From Paenibacillus nuruki (GTDB lineage Bacteria; Bacillota; Bacilli; Paenibacillales; Paenibacillaceae): DNA of 64,000 nt. The stretch lies in the NCBI RefSeq assembly GCF_001721045.1, contig NZ_MDER01000030.1, positions 206,861 through 270,860 of the forward strand, in the 5' to 3' direction. The translations under genes were made by a program, and so were the position numbers. The first letter of the stretch is position 1. Each line of letters begins with the position of its first letter. The notes under the pieces were generated by a model. It saw only the letters and a program-made list of their open reading frames with translations. It was not told the origin of the DNA and made no database searches. Below are positions 62,742 through 64,000 of this stretch, piece by piece.

Positions 62742-64000
62742 TCAGTAAGTAGATTCAATAACTGATTGAGACTTTATTGGTACATCTTTTTGAGTAGGAT
62801 GATTGTATTGATACAGGGCTATTCCACCCATAATTAGAAAAAGAAGTAATGATATAATAGTGGCGATAATCATAGAATTGATAAACCAGTTAATAACAGA
62901 AGTTAATAGGATATATTTTTTCTCAACAATATCTCCCGTGACTTCTCTTTTGCGTTCATTATTAATAACATCTACGTTTTTTAAAAAATGCTCATAAGAT
63001 TCTTTCGTTAAATTTTGCTCTTCTTTTGCTATTTTAATTTGATATTTTAAGATTAAACAATTTAAAATAGCAAAAACTAAAAAGAAAATCGCAATTAACC
63101 ATAAGTTAGCTTTAGCAAAATATGCTACGCTTCCTCCTAATATTGCTGCTGTAACGGCTAACCATGCTTTCATAATATTATCGGAAATGTTGCTGATTTG
63201 TTTGCTTATTGATTCTGATGTATCTCTAACATACTTCTCTAAATCTTTTTTCTTATCAAAAAAGTTTTTTACTTTGTCTTTAATATAGCTTTCTGTACTA
63301 GATTCATAAGCCAAATGAATTTTATTAATCTGAGTTAATACTTCACTTATAGTGCTATCTTCTTCCAAATATATAGTCATAACATTTCTAGCAATTAATA
63401 TCTTATCTTGTGTCTGCATAGTGTAGATAGAGTCGTACATATTGTATAAAAATTTTAATTGTTCTAAATCAATAGGATCATTTTTCTCTATAGTGTTATT
63501 AATTTTTACTTCTTTATATCCTCTTAGTAAAAAATATTCTTTATGAGTCAAGTTGCAAATGAAATGTAAAATTAATTTTATAAACTGTTTATTCAATTCC
63601 TTTAGAATTAAATGATTGCCATCATTTTTTATTTGATTTGGATAATAAAGATGTTTAGGAGTAATATTTTTAGGAAATCTTTCGGTATTACAATAGAGAT
63701 TTAAAAGTTTTATTTTTTCCTCTGAATATTCTTGTGCTTTTTTTGTATATATACAATTTTTTTTGAAGTCAAAGTGCTTACAATTATTTCCTATTAATGT
63801 TAGAAATTCATTTGAAATAATATCTATATCACATAAGGGCAACATAACAATTTGAGAAGTATATTGATTAAATATTTCTTTTTCAATTTTATTTAGATCA
63901 AGATTAGAAATGAATGTTGTTGGTTTGATATACATACCAATTTTAGATGTATCTTGATGGTCACCAAAATATTTTTTTATTAACTTATCTTTATAAATTG
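62742..64000 (-). CDS. Unknown membrane protein, N-terminus beyond the window (partial)
   Basis: At least 419 residues. The frame stays open to the right edge: in-frame codons upstream of the ATG at 63935 have no stop and read like protein (KDKLIKKYFGDHQD), so the start is probably outside. A large soluble N-terminal part is followed by a coiled-coil-like stretch (about 210-250 of the visible part) and two C-terminal pairs of membrane helices separated by a charged loop. Strongly AT-rich, Lys/Ile/Asn-rich. Family not recognised. Same operon as the nuclease-like gene. Confidence 0.7.
   Translation of the reverse strand, partial: IYKDKLIKKYFGDHQDTSKIGMYIKPTTFISNLDLNKIEKEIFNQYTSQIVMLPLCDIDIISNEFLTLIGNNCKHFDFKKNCIYTKKAQEYSEEKIKLLNLYCNTERFPKNITPKHLYYPNQIKNDGNHLILKELNKQFIKLILHFICNLTHKEYFLLRGYKEVKINNTIEKNDPIDLEQLKFLYNMYDSIYTMQTQDKILIARNVMTIYLEEDSTISEVLTQINKIHLAYESSTESYIKDKVKNFFDKKKDLEKYVRDTSESISKQISNISDNIMKAWLAVTAAILGGSVAYFAKANLWLIAIFFLVFAILNCLILKYQIKIAKEEQNLTKESYEHFLKNVDVINNERKREVTGDIVEKKYILLTSVINWFINSMIIATIISLLLFLIMGGIALYQYNHPTQKDVPIKSQSVIESTY

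Noticed and set aside
1..64000. Insertion sequences, prophage, tRNA or rRNA genes
   Set aside because: No transposase or integrase motifs, no tRNA cloverleaf cores and no rRNA-like sequence were noticed in reading the window; a dedicated search could still find a tRNA I missed.

Overview
The window looks like a low-to-mid GC chromosomal segment of a Gram-positive, S-layer-bearing Bacillales bacterium, most likely Paenibacillus or a close relative. This rests on strong AAGGAGG-type ribosome binding sites with frequent GTG/TTG starts, two large SLH-anchored surface proteins, purine, c-di-AMP and cobalamin riboswitches, a sigma-D-like chemotaxis promoter, and Bacillus-type gene families (xpt-pbuX, dapH-dapL, pepT, YfmS-like receptors). 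The genus is inferred. No rRNA, tRNA, CRISPR, insertion sequence or prophage was seen.

Layout. 1-10.5 kb: guanine riboswitch with xpt-pbuX, a WYL regulator, a DinB-like protein, a leftward serine hydrolase and GH105 glycosidase, then an S-methylmethionine salvage set (mmuM, mmuP) with an asparaginase. 10.5-13.5 kb: KGG-repeat stress protein, SgrR-type regulator and a structured intergenic repeat (element A). 13.5-26.3 kb: membrane protein, SDR, GNATs, a KdpD-like stress protein beside a c-di-AMP riboswitch that precedes an unidentified Rossmann-like gene, a cluster of small unknown proteins, an Na+ symporter, an aldo/keto reductase and a second structured repeat (element B). 26.3-35 kb: a 1278-residue SLH surface protein and an AglEFG-like sugar ABC importer without ATPase. 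35-48.5 kb: acetate transporter, diguanylate cyclase, two tandem soluble chemotaxis receptors, a MarR-like regulator, a MetE-like methyltransferase, pepT, a YbjT-like protein, a YjgB-like exported protein and ilvE.

The most striking block is 48.6-57.5 kb. A cobalamin riboswitch with its own promoter and terminator precedes a 1353-residue SLH protein. That protein carries two alpha-helical prenyltransferase-like modules and two DUF4430 modules, the two folds that make up human intrinsic factor and transcobalamin. It is followed by a DUF4430 lipoprotein and a complete ECF importer (T component, fused double ATPase, S component). I read this as a surface-capture and import relay for vitamin B12: S-layer-level binder, membrane-tethered binder, ECF transporter, all under B12 feedback.

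57.5-62 kb holds dapH-dapL of the acetylated lysine/diaminopimelate branch and a TetR / NAD(P)-binding / SnoaL set with a plausible operator. The right edge (61.8-64 kb) is clearly more AT-rich and carries a PD-(D/E)XK-like nuclease-family protein behind a membrane protein that runs off the window. This is likely transferred DNA and possibly a defence island edge.
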